A stretch of 64,000 nucleotides of DNA from CAVUEG01 sp963740525. GTDB lineage: Bacteria; Actinomycetota; Actinomycetes; Propionibacteriales; Nocardioidaceae. The position numbers and the translations under genes are program-made. Numbering within the stretch: the first letter of the stretch is position 1; each line of letters begins with the position of its first letter. Of the stretch, positions 20,253 to 28,425 are shown one piece after another. Below the pieces are notes generated by a model, which saw only the letters and a list, made by a program, of their open reading frames with translations, was not told the origin of the DNA and ran no database searches. The stretch is from NCBI GenBank assembly GCA_963740525.1, contig CAVUEG010000010.1:62001-126000 (forward strand), read 5' to 3'.

Positions 20253-21218
20253 ATGTCACCCCTGCCCGCCACCCCTGACGACGACGTCACGCCCGAATCC
20301 TGGTCCGGGGTGCACCGTGGACCCCTGCGCGAGGGTGAGTGGGTGCGGCTGCTGGACGCGAAGGGCCGCAAGCACAACATCTGCCTCGAGGCCGGCAAGC
20401 AGTTCTTCACCAACAAGGGCATGATCGAGCACGACGCGCTGATCGGCCGGGCCGAGGGCTTCAGCGTTGCCTCGACCGCGGGGGGCGAGTACCTCGTCTT
20501 CCGGCCGCTGCTGAGCGAGTTCGTGGTCTCCATGCCGCGCGGTGCGGCGGTCGTGTACCCCAAGGACGCCGCGCAGATCGTCGCCATGGCCGACATCTTC
20601 CCCGGCGCCCGCGTCGTGGAGGCGGGTGTCGGGTCCGGTGCGCTGACCTGCTCCCTGCTCCGTGCGGTCGGTCCGCACGGACTCGTGTCGTCGTACGAGC
20701 GCCGTGAGGAGTTCGCCGACGTCGCGCGGCGCAACGTCACCCAGTTCTTCGACGGCGACCACCCGGCGTGGCGACTCACGGTGGGCGACCTCGCGGAGAC
20801 GATGCCCCACGTCGAGGAGCCGGGCACGATCGACCGGATCGTCCTGGACATGCTCGCGCCCTGGGAGTGCGTGGACGTGGCCGCCGACGCCCTCACCGCG
20901 GGCGGGATCCTGGTGGCCTACGTCGCGACCACCACCCAGCTCAGCAAGGTGGTCGAGGCTCTCCGAGCCCATGGCGAGTTCACCGAGCCACACCCGTGGG
21001 AGACGCTGGTCAGGGAGTGGCACGTCGAGGGACTGGCGGTGCGACCGACCCACAAGATGAACGGTCACACCGGCTTCCTCGTCACCAGCCGCCGGATGGC
21101 GCCGGGTGAGCGTGCGCCCCTGAAGAAGCGCCGACCCGCGCCCGGTGCCTACGGAGTGGACTACACGGGCCAGCGCCCAGACGGCCTTCCTGCTGTGGCG
21201 GAGGGCATCGAGAGCTGA
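20253..21218 (+). CDS. trmI: tRNA (adenine-58-N1)-methyltransferase
   Basis: A 321-residue TrmI-type methyltransferase, which makes m1A58 in the tRNA T-loop using AdoMet. The N-terminal small domain carries LREGEWVRLLDAKGRKHNI; the AdoMet-binding motif is VVEAGVGSGALTCSLLRAVG, followed by SYERREEFADVARRNV (acidic residue after strand 2) and the catalytic-region LDMLAPWECVD. The C-terminal 45 residues are basic and probably disordered. Placed just upstream of mpa, as in M. tuberculosis (Rv2118c-Rv2115c). Confidence 0.92.
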   Translation: MSPLPATPDDDVTPESWSGVHRGPLREGEWVRLLDAKGRKHNICLEAGKQFFTNKGMIEHDALIGRAEGFSVASTAGGEYLVFRPLLSEFVVSMPRGAAVVYPKDAAQIVAMADIFPGARVVEAGVGSGALTCSLLRAVGPHGLVSSYERREEFADVARRNVTQFFDGDHPAWRLTVGDLAETMPHVEEPGTIDRIVLDMLAPWECVDVAADALTAGGILVAYVATTTQLSKVVEALRAHGEFTEPHPWETLVREWHVEGLAVRPTHKMNGHTGFLVTSRRMAPGERAPLKKRRPAPGAYGVDYTGQRPDGLPAVAEGIES

Positions 21219-21287
21219 TGCCCTGGTCGTGATCAATTGGTAACCGACACCGAGTGCACAAAGCCTTTGCAACGGCCTCGGAGTGGG

Positions 21288-21293
21288 TAGTGT
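21288..21293 (+). promoter_or_regulatory. Probable -10 box for mpa
   Basis: TAGTGT, with TTGCAA at 21267-21272 as a possible -35 (15-nt spacer). It gives a leader of about 28 nt ending in GGAGGTGG at 21314-21321 before the GTG at 21328. Confidence 0.4.
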
Positions 21294-21327
21294 CGAACCA
21301 GAGTCCCCGCTGCGGAGGTGGTACCAA

Positions 21328-23094
21328 GTGCCCGCTTCAGAGAGTGGTTCGGGTCGGCCGGTCAACCGGACGCCCGAGGAGCTGATGAGCCAGGTCGGCT
21401 TCCTGAGCGACGAGGTCACCGAGCTGCGCCGCCGTCTGGCCGAGAGCCCGGTGCACTCGCGGGCGATCGAACAACGGCTCGCCGACACCCAGCGGTCCCT
21501 CGCGGCCGTCACAGCACAGAACGAGCGGCTGGCGCAGACGCTTCGTGAGGCTCGCGACCAGATCATGACCCTCAAGGACGAGGTCGACCGGCTGGCCCAG
21601 CCGCCGGCTGGCTTCGGCACCTTCCTGGGGCGCAACGAGGACGACTCGATCGACGTGTTCACCGGTGGCCGCAAGCTGCGGGTCAACGTCAGCCCGACCG
21701 TCGACCTCGACGAGCTGCACCTCGGCCAGGAGGTCATGCTCAACGAGGCGCTCAACGTGGTCGCGGCGCTCGACTTCGAGAAGATCGGCGAAGTCGTGAT
21801 GTTCAAGGAGCTGCTCGCGGACGGCGACCGGGTCCTGGTGATCGCGAACGCTGATGAGGAACGCGTCGTACGCATCGCCGAGCCGCTGCGGGACACCACC
21901 CTGCGCGCCGGCGACTCGCTGCTGCTCGACAGCCGCTCCGGCTACGTCTACGAGCGGGTGCCCAAGTCCGAGGTCGAGGAGCTCGTCCTCGAAGAGGTTC
22001 CTGACATCGACTACAGCAACATCGGCGGGCTGATCAAGCAGATCGACCAGATCCGCGACGCGATCGAGCTGCCCTACCTCTACCCGGGGCTGTTCGAGGA
22101 GCACAAGCTCAAGCCACCCAAGGGCGTGCTGCTGTACGGCCCTCCCGGGTGCGGCAAGACGCTGATCGCCAAGGCGGTCGCCAACTCCCTCGCGAAGAAG
22201 GTCGCCTCGAAGACCGGAGGCGAGGGGGCTCCGGGCAAGTCCTACTTCCTGAACATCAAGGGCCCCGAGCTGCTCAACAAGTACGTCGGTGAGACCGAGC
22301 GTCACATCCGGCTCGTCTTCCAGCGCGCCCGGGAGAAGGCCAGCGGGGGCACCCCGGTGATCGTCTTCTTCGACGAGATGGACTCGCTGTTCCGCACCCG
22401 CGGATCCGGTGTCTCCTCCGACGTCGAGAACACCATCGTTCCCCAGCTGCTGAGCGAGATCGACGGCGTCGAGGGTCTCGAGAACGTCATCGTCATCGGG
22501 GCGTCGAACCGCGAGGACATGATCGACCCCGCGATCCTGCGCCCTGGCCGTCTCGACGTGAAGATCAAGATCGAGCGGCCGGATGCCGAGTCCGCGCGCG
22601 ACATCTTCTCCAAGTACCTCACGCCCGACCTTCCGCTGCACGCCGAGGACCTGGCCGAGTTCGGCGGGAACCGCGACGCGACGGTGGCCGGGATGATCCA
22701 GGCGACGGTGGAGCGGATGTACACCGAGACCGAGGAGAACCGGTTCCTCGAGGTCACCTACGCCAACGGTGACAAGGAGGTCCTGTACTTCAAGGACTTC
22801 AACTCCGGCGCCATGATCCAGAACATCGTCGACCGGGCCAAGAAGATGGCGATCAAGGACCTCCTGGACAACGACCAGAAGGGCCTGAGAGTGACCCACA
22901 TGCTTCAGGCCTGCGTGGACGAGTTCAAGGAGAACGAGGACCTGCCCAACACCACGAACCCGGACGACTGGGCGCGGATCTCCGGCAAGAAGGGCGAGCG
23001 GATCGTGTTCATCCGCACGCTGATCACGGGCAAGCAGGGAACCGAGCCGGGACGCTCCATCGACACCGTGTCGAACACCGGGCAGTACCTCTGA
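21328..23094 (+). CDS. mpa: Proteasome-associated AAA+ ATPase (Mpa/ARC)
   Basis: A 588-residue hexameric unfoldase that captures pupylated proteins and threads them into the 20S core. It has an N-terminal coiled coil that binds Pup (DEVTELRRRLAESP to about residue 90), OB domains, Walker A GPPGCGKT (271-278) and Walker B VIVFFDEMDSLF (DE about 349-350), then NREDMIDPAILRPGR. The last four residues are GQYL, the motif that docks Mpa into the PrcA ring. GTG 21328 was chosen for its strong ribosome binding site; a GTG 45 nt upstream overlaps the promoter. Confidence 0.96.
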   Translation: MPASESGSGRPVNRTPEELMSQVGFLSDEVTELRRRLAESPVHSRAIEQRLADTQRSLAAVTAQNERLAQTLREARDQIMTLKDEVDRLAQPPAGFGTFLGRNEDDSIDVFTGGRKLRVNVSPTVDLDELHLGQEVMLNEALNVVAALDFEKIGEVVMFKELLADGDRVLVIANADEERVVRIAEPLRDTTLRAGDSLLLDSRSGYVYERVPKSEVEELVLEEVPDIDYSNIGGLIKQIDQIRDAIELPYLYPGLFEEHKLKPPKGVLLYGPPGCGKTLIAKAVANSLAKKVASKTGGEGAPGKSYFLNIKGPELLNKYVGETERHIRLVFQRAREKASGGTPVIVFFDEMDSLFRTRGSGVSSDVENTIVPQLLSEIDGVEGLENVIVIGASNREDMIDPAILRPGRLDVKIKIERPDAESARDIFSKYLTPDLPLHAEDLAEFGGNRDATVAGMIQATVERMYTETEENRFLEVTYANGDKEVLYFKDFNSGAMIQNIVDRAKKMAIKDLLDNDQKGLRVTHMLQACVDEFKENEDLPNTTNPDDWARISGKKGERIVFIRTLITGKQGTEPGRSIDTVSNTGQYL

Positions 23095-23105
23095 CCCGCT
23101 CCGCG

Positions 23106-23111
23106 TAGGCT
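23106..23111 (+). promoter_or_regulatory. -10 box, leaderless promoter for dop
   Basis: TAGGCT ends 6 nt before the ATG at 23118. Confidence 0.55.
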
Positions 23112-23117
23112 CGCGAC

Positions 23118-24629
23118 ATGACGGTGCGTCGCGTGATGGGAACGGAGACCGAGTTCGGGATCTCCGTCGTCGGCGACCCCGGCGCGAACCCGATGGTGGC
23201 CTGCTCGCAGGTCGTCAACGCGTACGCCGGCGCCACGCTGAAGGCCCGACGCGCCCGCTGGGACTTCGAGGAGGAGTCCCCGCTGCGCGACGCCCGCGGC
23301 TTCGACCTCACCCGTGAGCTGGCCGACCCGAGCCAGCTCACCGACGAGGACCTCGGTCTGGCCAACATCATCCTGACCAACGGCGCCCGGATGTACGTCG
23401 ACCACGCCCACCCTGAGTACTCCACCCCGGAGTGCACCAACCCGCTCGACATCGTCCGGTGGGACAAGGCGGGTGAGCAGGTCATGCTGCACGCCGCGCT
23501 GCTGGCCGCGAAGGCGCCCGGTGGCCGGCCGATCCTGCTCTACAAGAACAACACCGACAACAAGGGCGCGTCGTACGGTGCCCATGAGAACTACCTGATG
23601 CGGCGCTCGACGCCGTTCAGCGACATCGTGCGGCACCTGACCCCGTTCTTCGTGAGCCGCCAGGTGTTCACCGGGGCCGGCCGGGTCGGGATCGGCCAGG
23701 ACGGTAGGGAGCACGGCTTCCAGATCAGCCAGCGTGCCGACTACTTCGAGGTCGAGGTCGGCCTCGAGACCACGCTGAAGCGGCCGATCATCAACACCCG
23801 CGACGAACCGCACGCCGACCCGGAGAAGTACCGCCGACTGCACGTCATCATCGGCGACGCCAACCTGGCCGAGATCTCGACGTACCTCAAGGTCGGCACC
23901 ACCTCGCTGGTGCTGGCGATGATCGAGGACCGGTTCATCCGCGCGACCTGGCGCGTCGAGCATCCCGGTCGCCGCGCTGCGGGCGATCTCCCACGACCCG
24001 TCGCTGACCCACCAGATCACGCTGGCGGGCGGCCGCAAGGTGACCGCCGTCCAGCTCCAGCTGCGAGTACCTCGACCTGGCTCGCAAGTACGTCGAGGAC
24101 CGCCTCGGCAGCGATGCCGACGCGCAGACCGTCGACATCCTCGACCGGTGGGAGTCGGTGCTGGGGCGCCTCGAGCAGGACCCGATGCTCTGCGCCACGC
24201 GAGCTCGACTGGGTGGCGAAGCTGCAGCTGCTGAGCTCCTACCGCGAGCGGGACGGGATCGACTGGGACGACGCGAAGCTGCACGCGATCGATCTGCAGT
24301 ACGCCGACATCCGACCCGAGAAGGGCCTCTACCACCGCCTCGTCTCGATGGGTCGCATCGAGCGGCTGCTCGGCGACGAGGAGGTCGCCCGCGCCATGGT
24401 CGAGCCGCCGCACGACACGCGGGCGTACTTCCGCGGCCGGTGCCTGGCGAAGTACGCCGAGCGGATCGCCGCGGCGTCCTGGGACTCCGTGATCTTCGAC
24501 CTGCCGGGCCACGAGTCGCTGCAGCGGGTGCCCACGATCGACCCGCTGCGCGGCAGCCGGGCCCACGTCGGCGAACTCCTCGACCGTTGTGACACGGCCG
24601 AGGCCCTTTTCGAGGCCCTCACTCGATAG
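23118..24629 (+). CDS. dop: Depupylase / Pup deamidase Dop (internal out-of-frame stretch)
   Basis: Dop removes Pup from substrates and, where Pup ends in Gln, deamidates it; it shares the glutamine-synthetase-like fold of PafA. Family blocks are RRVMGTETEFGISVVG, LTNGARMYVDHAHPEYSTPE, LYKNNTDNKGASYGAHENYL, NTRDEPHADPEKYRRLHVII and, near the end, PPHDTRAYFRGRCLAKY. Between about 23964 and 24197 three one-base gains (near 23965, 24062 and 24197) throw about 78 codons out of frame and then restore it. Correcting them gives VAALRAISHDPSLTHQITL, then REYLDLARKYVEDRLG and LCARELDWVAKL. The open frame of 503 codons is therefore partly garbled. Most likely sequence error. Confidence 0.88.
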   Translation: MTVRRVMGTETEFGISVVGDPGANPMVACSQVVNAYAGATLKARRARWDFEEESPLRDARGFDLTRELADPSQLTDEDLGLANIILTNGARMYVDHAHPEYSTPECTNPLDIVRWDKAGEQVMLHAALLAAKAPGGRPILLYKNNTDNKGASYGAHENYLMRRSTPFSDIVRHLTPFFVSRQVFTGAGRVGIGQDGREHGFQISQRADYFEVEVGLETTLKRPIINTRDEPHADPEKYRRLHVIIGDANLAEISTYLKVGTTSLVLAMIEDRFIRATWRVEHPGRRAAGDLPRPVADPPDHAGGRPQGDRRPAPAASTSTWLASTSRTASAAMPTRRPSTSSTGGSRCWGASSRTRCSAPRELDWVAKLQLLSSYRERDGIDWDDAKLHAIDLQYADIRPEKGLYHRLVSMGRIERLLGDEEVARAMVEPPHDTRAYFRGRCLAKYAERIAAASWDSVIFDLPGHESLQRVPTIDPLRGSRAHVGELLDRCDTAEALFEALTR

Positions 24630-24632
24630 GGT
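24627..24632 (+). promoter_or_regulatory. Probable -10 box for pup-prcB-prcA
   Basis: TAGGGT begins with the TAG stop codon of dop. It would start a transcript near 24640 with a leader of about 83 nt, ending in GAGGAG before the pup ATG. This would let the proteasome core genes be expressed apart from dop. Confidence 0.4.
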
Positions 24633-24722
24633 CGGAGCAGCAGGGCCGGAAGCAGGCACAGTGGTCCGGCGTTGCACCAGATGTAGCGGTCCGACCCGGA
24701 CACCCGCACCCGAGGAGTCGCC

Positions 24723-24926
24723 ATGGCGCAGGAGCACAAGCAGTCGAAGAAGTCCTCCGAGACCGAGGACGCCTCGACCACGGACGTCGCACCCCAGGAC
24801 GCGGTCGCCGAGCGCAAGGAACAGCTCGACGAGGACATCGACGCGATCCTCGACGAGATCGACGACGTGCTGGAGACCAACGCCGAGGACTTCGTGAAGT
24901 CGTTCATCCAGAAGGGCGGCGAGTGA
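24723..24926 (+). CDS. pup: Prokaryotic ubiquitin-like protein Pup (ends in Gly-Gly-Glu)
   Basis: Pup is the small disordered modifier ligated through its C-terminal glutamate to substrate lysines. This copy has 67 residues, Lys/Ser/Glu-rich at the N-terminus, with the Mpa-binding helix region EQLDEDIDAILDEIDDVLE and the C-terminus DFVKSFIQKGGE. It ends in Glu and not Gln, so deamidation by Dop is not needed before PafA can use it. GAGGAG lies upstream of the ATG; prcB follows after 6 nt, and the three genes look like one operon. Confidence 0.97.
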   Translation: MAQEHKQSKKSSETEDASTTDVAPQDAVAERKEQLDEDIDAILDEIDDVLETNAEDFVKSFIQKGGE

Positions 24927-24932
24927 GCCTCG

Positions 24933-25763
24933 ATGACTGACTCGCGCCTGCCGGCCGCCTACCTCGCGCCCGGCACGTCCTCCTTCGCCGACTTCCTTGC
25001 CAGCCAGGCCCCCGAGATGCTGCCCGGGCACCGCTCGATCCCTGCGGGGAGTGCGGGAGACCTCGCGCCGCACGGCACCACGATCGTGGCTGCCACGTTC
25101 CCCGGGGGCGTGGTGATGGCGGGTGACCGCCGGGCCACGATGGGCAACATCATCGCCCAGCGCGACATCGAGAAGGTCTTCCCCGCCGACGAGTACTCCG
25201 CTGTGGGCATCGCCGGCAGCGCCGGTCTGGCCGTCGAGATGGTCCGGCTGTTCCAGACCGAGCTCGAGCACTACGAGAAGATCGAGGGCACCACGCTGTC
25301 GATGGACGGCAAGGCGAACCGTCTCGCAGCGCTGATCCGCGGGAACCTCGCGATGGCGATGCAGGGGCTGGCCGTCGTACCCCTCTTCGCCGGCTACGAC
25401 CTCACGGTCGGCCAGGGCCGGATCTTCTCCTACGACGTCACCGGTGGACGGTACGAAGAGACCGCCTTCCACTCGGTCGGCTCCGGGTCGCTGTTCGCCC
25501 GCGGGTCCCTGAAGAAGCTCTACCGGGACGACCTCGACGCCGAGGGCTGCGTCATCGCCACCCTCCAGGCGCTCTACGACGCGGCGGACGACGACTCCGC
25601 CACCGGCGGTCCCGACCTGACGCGGCGGATCTTCCCGGTGGTCAGCCTGATCACGGCCAACGGGCACCGACGGCTGCCCGACGCCGAGGTGGCCGCGCTG
25701 GCGGACCGGGTGATCGCGGCTCGGATGCAGCGCCCCGACGGGCCGGCGGCAGGACTCACCTGA
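24933..25763 (+). CDS. prcB: 20S proteasome beta subunit (catalytic)
   Basis: The 276-residue proteolytic subunit of the bacterial 20S proteasome. A propeptide of about 48 residues, removed during assembly, ends at APHG; the catalytic N-terminal threonine is T49 of TTIVAATFPGGVVMAGDRRA, with the conserved Asp and Arg in GDRR and the Lys in DIEKVF. It is coupled to pup (6 nt) and followed by prcA after 40 nt. It forms two seven-membered inner rings of the particle. Confidence 0.96.
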   Translation: MTDSRLPAAYLAPGTSSFADFLASQAPEMLPGHRSIPAGSAGDLAPHGTTIVAATFPGGVVMAGDRRATMGNIIAQRDIEKVFPADEYSAVGIAGSAGLAVEMVRLFQTELEHYEKIEGTTLSMDGKANRLAALIRGNLAMAMQGLAVVPLFAGYDLTVGQGRIFSYDVTGGRYEETAFHSVGSGSLFARGSLKKLYRDDLDAEGCVIATLQALYDAADDDSATGGPDLTRRIFPVVSLITANGHRRLPDAEVAALADRVIAARMQRPDGPAAGLT

Positions 25764-25803
25764 TGACCTCTCACCTCACGACACCGACCGTGGAGCCCAC
25801 ACC

Positions 25804-26745
25804 ATGAGCATGCCGTTCTACGTCTCGCCCGAGCAGCTGATGAAGGACCGGGCCGACTTCGCACGCAAGGGCATCGCGCGCGGACGCTCGGTGGCGGTGC
25901 TCCAGTACGACGAGGGCGTGCTGTTCGTCTCGGAGAACCCCTCCCAGGCGCTGCACAAGGTCAGCGAGATCTATGACCGGATCGCGTTCGCCGCCGTGGG
26001 GCGCTACAACGAGTTCGAGAACCTGCGGATCGCCGGGGTCCGGCTCGCCGACATGCGCGGCTACGCCTACGACCGGCGCGACGTCACCGGGCGGGGACTC
26101 GCCAACGCCTACGCGCAGACTCTCGGGACGATCTTCTCCAGCGGCGGCGAGAAGCCCTACGAGGTCGAGATCATCGTGGCCGAGCTCGGGGAGACCACCG
26201 AGCAGGACCAGATCTACCGGCTGACCTACGACGGCCAGGTGGCCGACGAGCACGGCTTCGTGGCGATGGGCGGCGCGGCCGAGCAGGTCACGGCGTACCT
26301 CACCGAGCACTACCGCGGCGGCGCGACCCTGGACGACGCGCTGGCCATGGCGGTGCACGCGCTGGGCCAGGGCGAGTCGGCGGGAGAGCGCAAGATCCCG
26401 ACCCGGGGCCTCGAGGTCGCGGTGCTCGACCGCTCACGGCCCCAGGCGCGGAAGTTCCGGCGGCTGCACACCGAGCAGCTGCTCGGCATCCTCGGCGACG
26501 ACCCTGAGGATTCGGGGGATTCGGGGGATTCGGGGGATTCCGGGGATTCCGTGGATTCTGCAGGACCTGCGGAGCCGAGCGCTGCGGACGGCGCCCTGAG
26601 TCCCGACGACGCCGGCGCTCCGGTGGCCCCGCCCCAGCAGACGGACCCGTCCGACCCGTCGGGAGAGGCGCCTGGGGACGGCGGTGGCGTGTCCGACGAG
26701 GCGACTGGCGCCGGCAGCCCCGACGAGGGCGATTCCCAGGCGTGA
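25804..26745 (+). CDS. prcA: 20S proteasome alpha subunit with long acidic Asp-Ser-Gly tail
   Basis: The 313-residue non-catalytic subunit that forms the outer gated rings. It starts MSMPFYVSPEQLMKDRADFA (the gating N-terminus), followed by VAVLQYDEGVLFVSENPS and VTGRGLANAYAQTLGTIFSS. The conserved domain ends near LLGILGDDPE (about residue 235). A tail of about 78 residues follows, longer than in mycobacterial PrcA: first a DSG repeat (encoded by 26508-26558), then Pro/Asp/Gly-rich acidic sequence. The stop overlaps the NUDIX gene start (GTGA). Confidence 0.95.
   Translation: MSMPFYVSPEQLMKDRADFARKGIARGRSVAVLQYDEGVLFVSENPSQALHKVSEIYDRIAFAAVGRYNEFENLRIAGVRLADMRGYAYDRRDVTGRGLANAYAQTLGTIFSSGGEKPYEVEIIVAELGETTEQDQIYRLTYDGQVADEHGFVAMGGAAEQVTAYLTEHYRGGATLDDALAMAVHALGQGESAGERKIPTRGLEVAVLDRSRPQARKFRRLHTEQLLGILGDDPEDSGDSGDSGDSGDSVDSAGPAEPSAADGALSPDDAGAPVAPPQQTDPSDPSGEAPGDGGGVSDEATGAGSPDEGDSQA
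26508..26558 (+). repeat. 9-bp tandem repeat inside prcA (Asp-Ser-Gly units)
   Basis: About five units of GATTCGGGG, the later ones diverged (GATTCCGGG, GATTCCGTG, GATTCTGCA). The period is a multiple of three, so changes in copy number lengthen or shorten the tail without breaking the frame. Confidence 0.85.
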
Positions 26746-27287
26746 CCTCTCGGTCCGACCAGGAGCGGGCCTGGAGCCAGGAGGGCGCCGACGAGGTCGC
26801 CTACGACGGCTTCATCCGGGTCCTGCACCGCCACTACCGCCTCTCGGACGGCACCCGTGCCACCTGGGACATGCTCGACCTGCCGCGCACCGTGGCCGTG
26901 CTCGCGCTGACCCCCGACGGCGACTGCGTGCTGGTGCGCCAGTTCCGGCCGGGCCCCGGTCGGGTGACCCTGAGCCTGCCCGGCGGCATCGTCGACGAGG
27001 GCGAGAGCCCTGAAGTCGCCGCCGTCCGCGAGCTCCGTGAGGAGACCGGCTACTCCGCCGACTCGGTCGAGGTGGTGGCCGCCACCCAGGGCACCAGCAA
27101 CACCCAGCTGCGCTACACCGCCATCGCCCGCGGCTGCGTGCCGGCGTACGAGCAGGACCTCGACGAGCTCGAAGACTGCGAACCGGTGGTGATGTCCGTC
27201 CCCGACGTCCGCGCCGCCCTCCGCTCCGGCCGGATGGCCACCAGCGAGCAGACCTACCTGGCCCTCGACCACGCCGACCTCCTCTGA
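26742..27287 (+). CDS. NUDIX hydrolase, ADP-ribose-pyrophosphatase-like
   Basis: A 181-residue NUDIX enzyme. The NUDIX box is GGIVDEGESPEVAAVRELRE followed by ETGY, complete with its catalytic glutamates. The N-terminal VLHRHYRLSDGTRATWDMLD and the QFRPG just before the box are typical of ADP-ribose/nucleoside-diphosphate-sugar hydrolases. Translation is coupled to prcA by a GTGA overlap. A role in cleaning up nucleotide sugars is plausible; a link to the proteasome is only positional. Next comes the left inverted repeat. Confidence 0.85.
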   Translation: MTSRSDQERAWSQEGADEVAYDGFIRVLHRHYRLSDGTRATWDMLDLPRTVAVLALTPDGDCVLVRQFRPGPGRVTLSLPGGIVDEGESPEVAAVRELREETGYSADSVEVVAATQGTSNTQLRYTAIARGCVPAYEQDLDELEDCEPVVMSVPDVRAALRSGRMATSEQTYLALDHADLL

Positions 27288-27305
27288 CCCTCGCAGGCTC
27301 GGGGG

Positions 27306-27365
27306 TGCGGTTTGGTCCCCAACCGCAGGGTTTTCGGGTCGGAAGCTGCAGTTTGTGACCAATCG
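27306..27365 (+). repeat. Left terminal inverted repeat of a one-gene cassette (60 bp)
   Basis: It matches 28404-28463 in inverted orientation: a perfect outer block of 22 bp (27306-27327), a diverged 19-nt spacer, and a perfect inner block of 19 bp (27347-27365). The outer block can itself fold (TGCGGTT/AACCGCA) and is followed by GGGTTTT, so it may also terminate the upstream operon. Outer and inner blocks resemble each other (TGCRGTTTG...CC) in the same direction. Confidence 0.9.
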
Positions 27366-27465
27366 ATGAGCCGCGCGGGCTGTCCGACGTGCGGAGAACC
27401 GTGATCATCCACAGGCCGTTCGCAGACTCTCGTACGTCGCCCGGCAGGGATGGACGATCGGCCGC

Positions 27466-28425
27466 ATGAACCATGACGCACCTCTGCGGGGAGAGATCCG
27501 CCAGGCCGGCTTCCGGCGAATCAGCCACGGGCTCTACCAGCCGATGCGCCGGGGTCTGGACCAACACACGGAGACGCTCAGGGACCTGGCCGCCTGGCGG
27601 CTGGTGCTGCCTCCCGACGCTGTCTTCACCCATGTGACCGCCGCCGAGCTGTACGGCTGGTGGCTCCCACGGATGCCCGAGTTCGTTCCCGTCTTCGCCG
27701 CGGCCGATCTGAAAAGCAACCGGCCGCGTCGCCCCGGACTGATCGTGTCGAGACTCGATCGCGAGGGCGCTCCGCTGACACGCAGCGACCTGCCGGTCGA
27801 CTCAGCGGAGGAGGTGCTGCTCAGGGCGGCACGGGACCTCGGTCTGCTCGACCTCGTCGTCATGCTCGACTCCGCGCTGCGGCTGGAGGATGTCCATCCG
27901 CCGGCCCTCGCAGAGGTCTGCGCCAGTCGGCGCCCCGGGGTGCGCCGTCTGCGTGTTGCGTGCAGCGTGGCGGACGGGCGCTCGGAATCGCCCTGGGAGA
28001 CGCTGCTCCGGCTCTTCCACGTGCTCGCGGGTGTCGACGTACTTCCCCAGCAGAATCTCCTCGACGACGCTGGCCGATTCGTCGCACGAGCCGATCTCCT
28101 GGTGTGCGGGACCAACTTCGTGCACGAGTACGACGGTGGGCACCATCTCGACAAGGCACAGCAGGGGCGTGACCTGCGCCGAGCGCGTCGACTCCTGGAG
28201 ACGCCGTACGTGCGAAGGGGCTACACCGGCGATGACCTCCTTCGGCAGCCGCTCGTGACACTGCAGGAGCTGGACCGGGCACTCGGGCGACCACATCGGC
28301 CCGGTCGGCTCGGTCCTTGGCGCCGCTGGGTCGCCGACTCCACTCATTCCTCGGCCGGACGTCGGCGTCTGCAGAACCGATGGTTGAAGGTCAACGGCAT
28401 CGCCGATTGGTCACAAACTGCATGA
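27466..28425 (+). CDS. AbiEi-like / DUF559-like protein with PD-(D/E)XK nuclease-type residues
   Basis: A 319-residue cytosolic protein. The N-terminal half (GFRRISHGLYQPM, then PPDAVFTHVTAAELYGWWLP) looks like the AbiEi-antitoxin-type winged region found in many actinobacterial proteins. The C-terminal half has a nuclease-like pattern: E178 in SPWETLLRL, D210 in RADLLV, and E221 and D223 in HEYDGGHH, followed by basic helices, as in DUF559/Vsr-like endonucleases. Its last seven codons (ADWSQTA and stop) lie inside the right inverted repeat. No partner toxin or methylase gene is adjacent. Whether it cuts DNA, regulates, or moves the cassette is unknown. Confidence 0.7.
   Translation: MNHDAPLRGEIRQAGFRRISHGLYQPMRRGLDQHTETLRDLAAWRLVLPPDAVFTHVTAAELYGWWLPRMPEFVPVFAAADLKSNRPRRPGLIVSRLDREGAPLTRSDLPVDSAEEVLLRAARDLGLLDLVVMLDSALRLEDVHPPALAEVCASRRPGVRRLRVACSVADGRSESPWETLLRLFHVLAGVDVLPQQNLLDDAGRFVARADLLVCGTNFVHEYDGGHHLDKAQQGRDLRRARRLLETPYVRRGYTGDDLLRQPLVTLQELDRALGRPHRPGRLGPWRRWVADSTHSSAGRRRLQNRWLKVNGIADWSQTA

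Noticed and set aside
22905..25667. Long minus-strand open frame (920 codons) across dop, pup and prcB
   Set aside because: Shadow of three conserved plus-strand genes; no recognisable domain.
26508..26558. CRISPR-like or minisatellite locus
   Set aside because: The units are 9 bp, without spacers, and lie in frame inside prcA.
27306..27336. Simple intrinsic terminator of the proteasome operon
   Set aside because: It can fold and is followed by GGGTTTT, but a terminator does not explain the second 19-bp block or the matching inverted copy beyond the next gene. Both roles may coexist.
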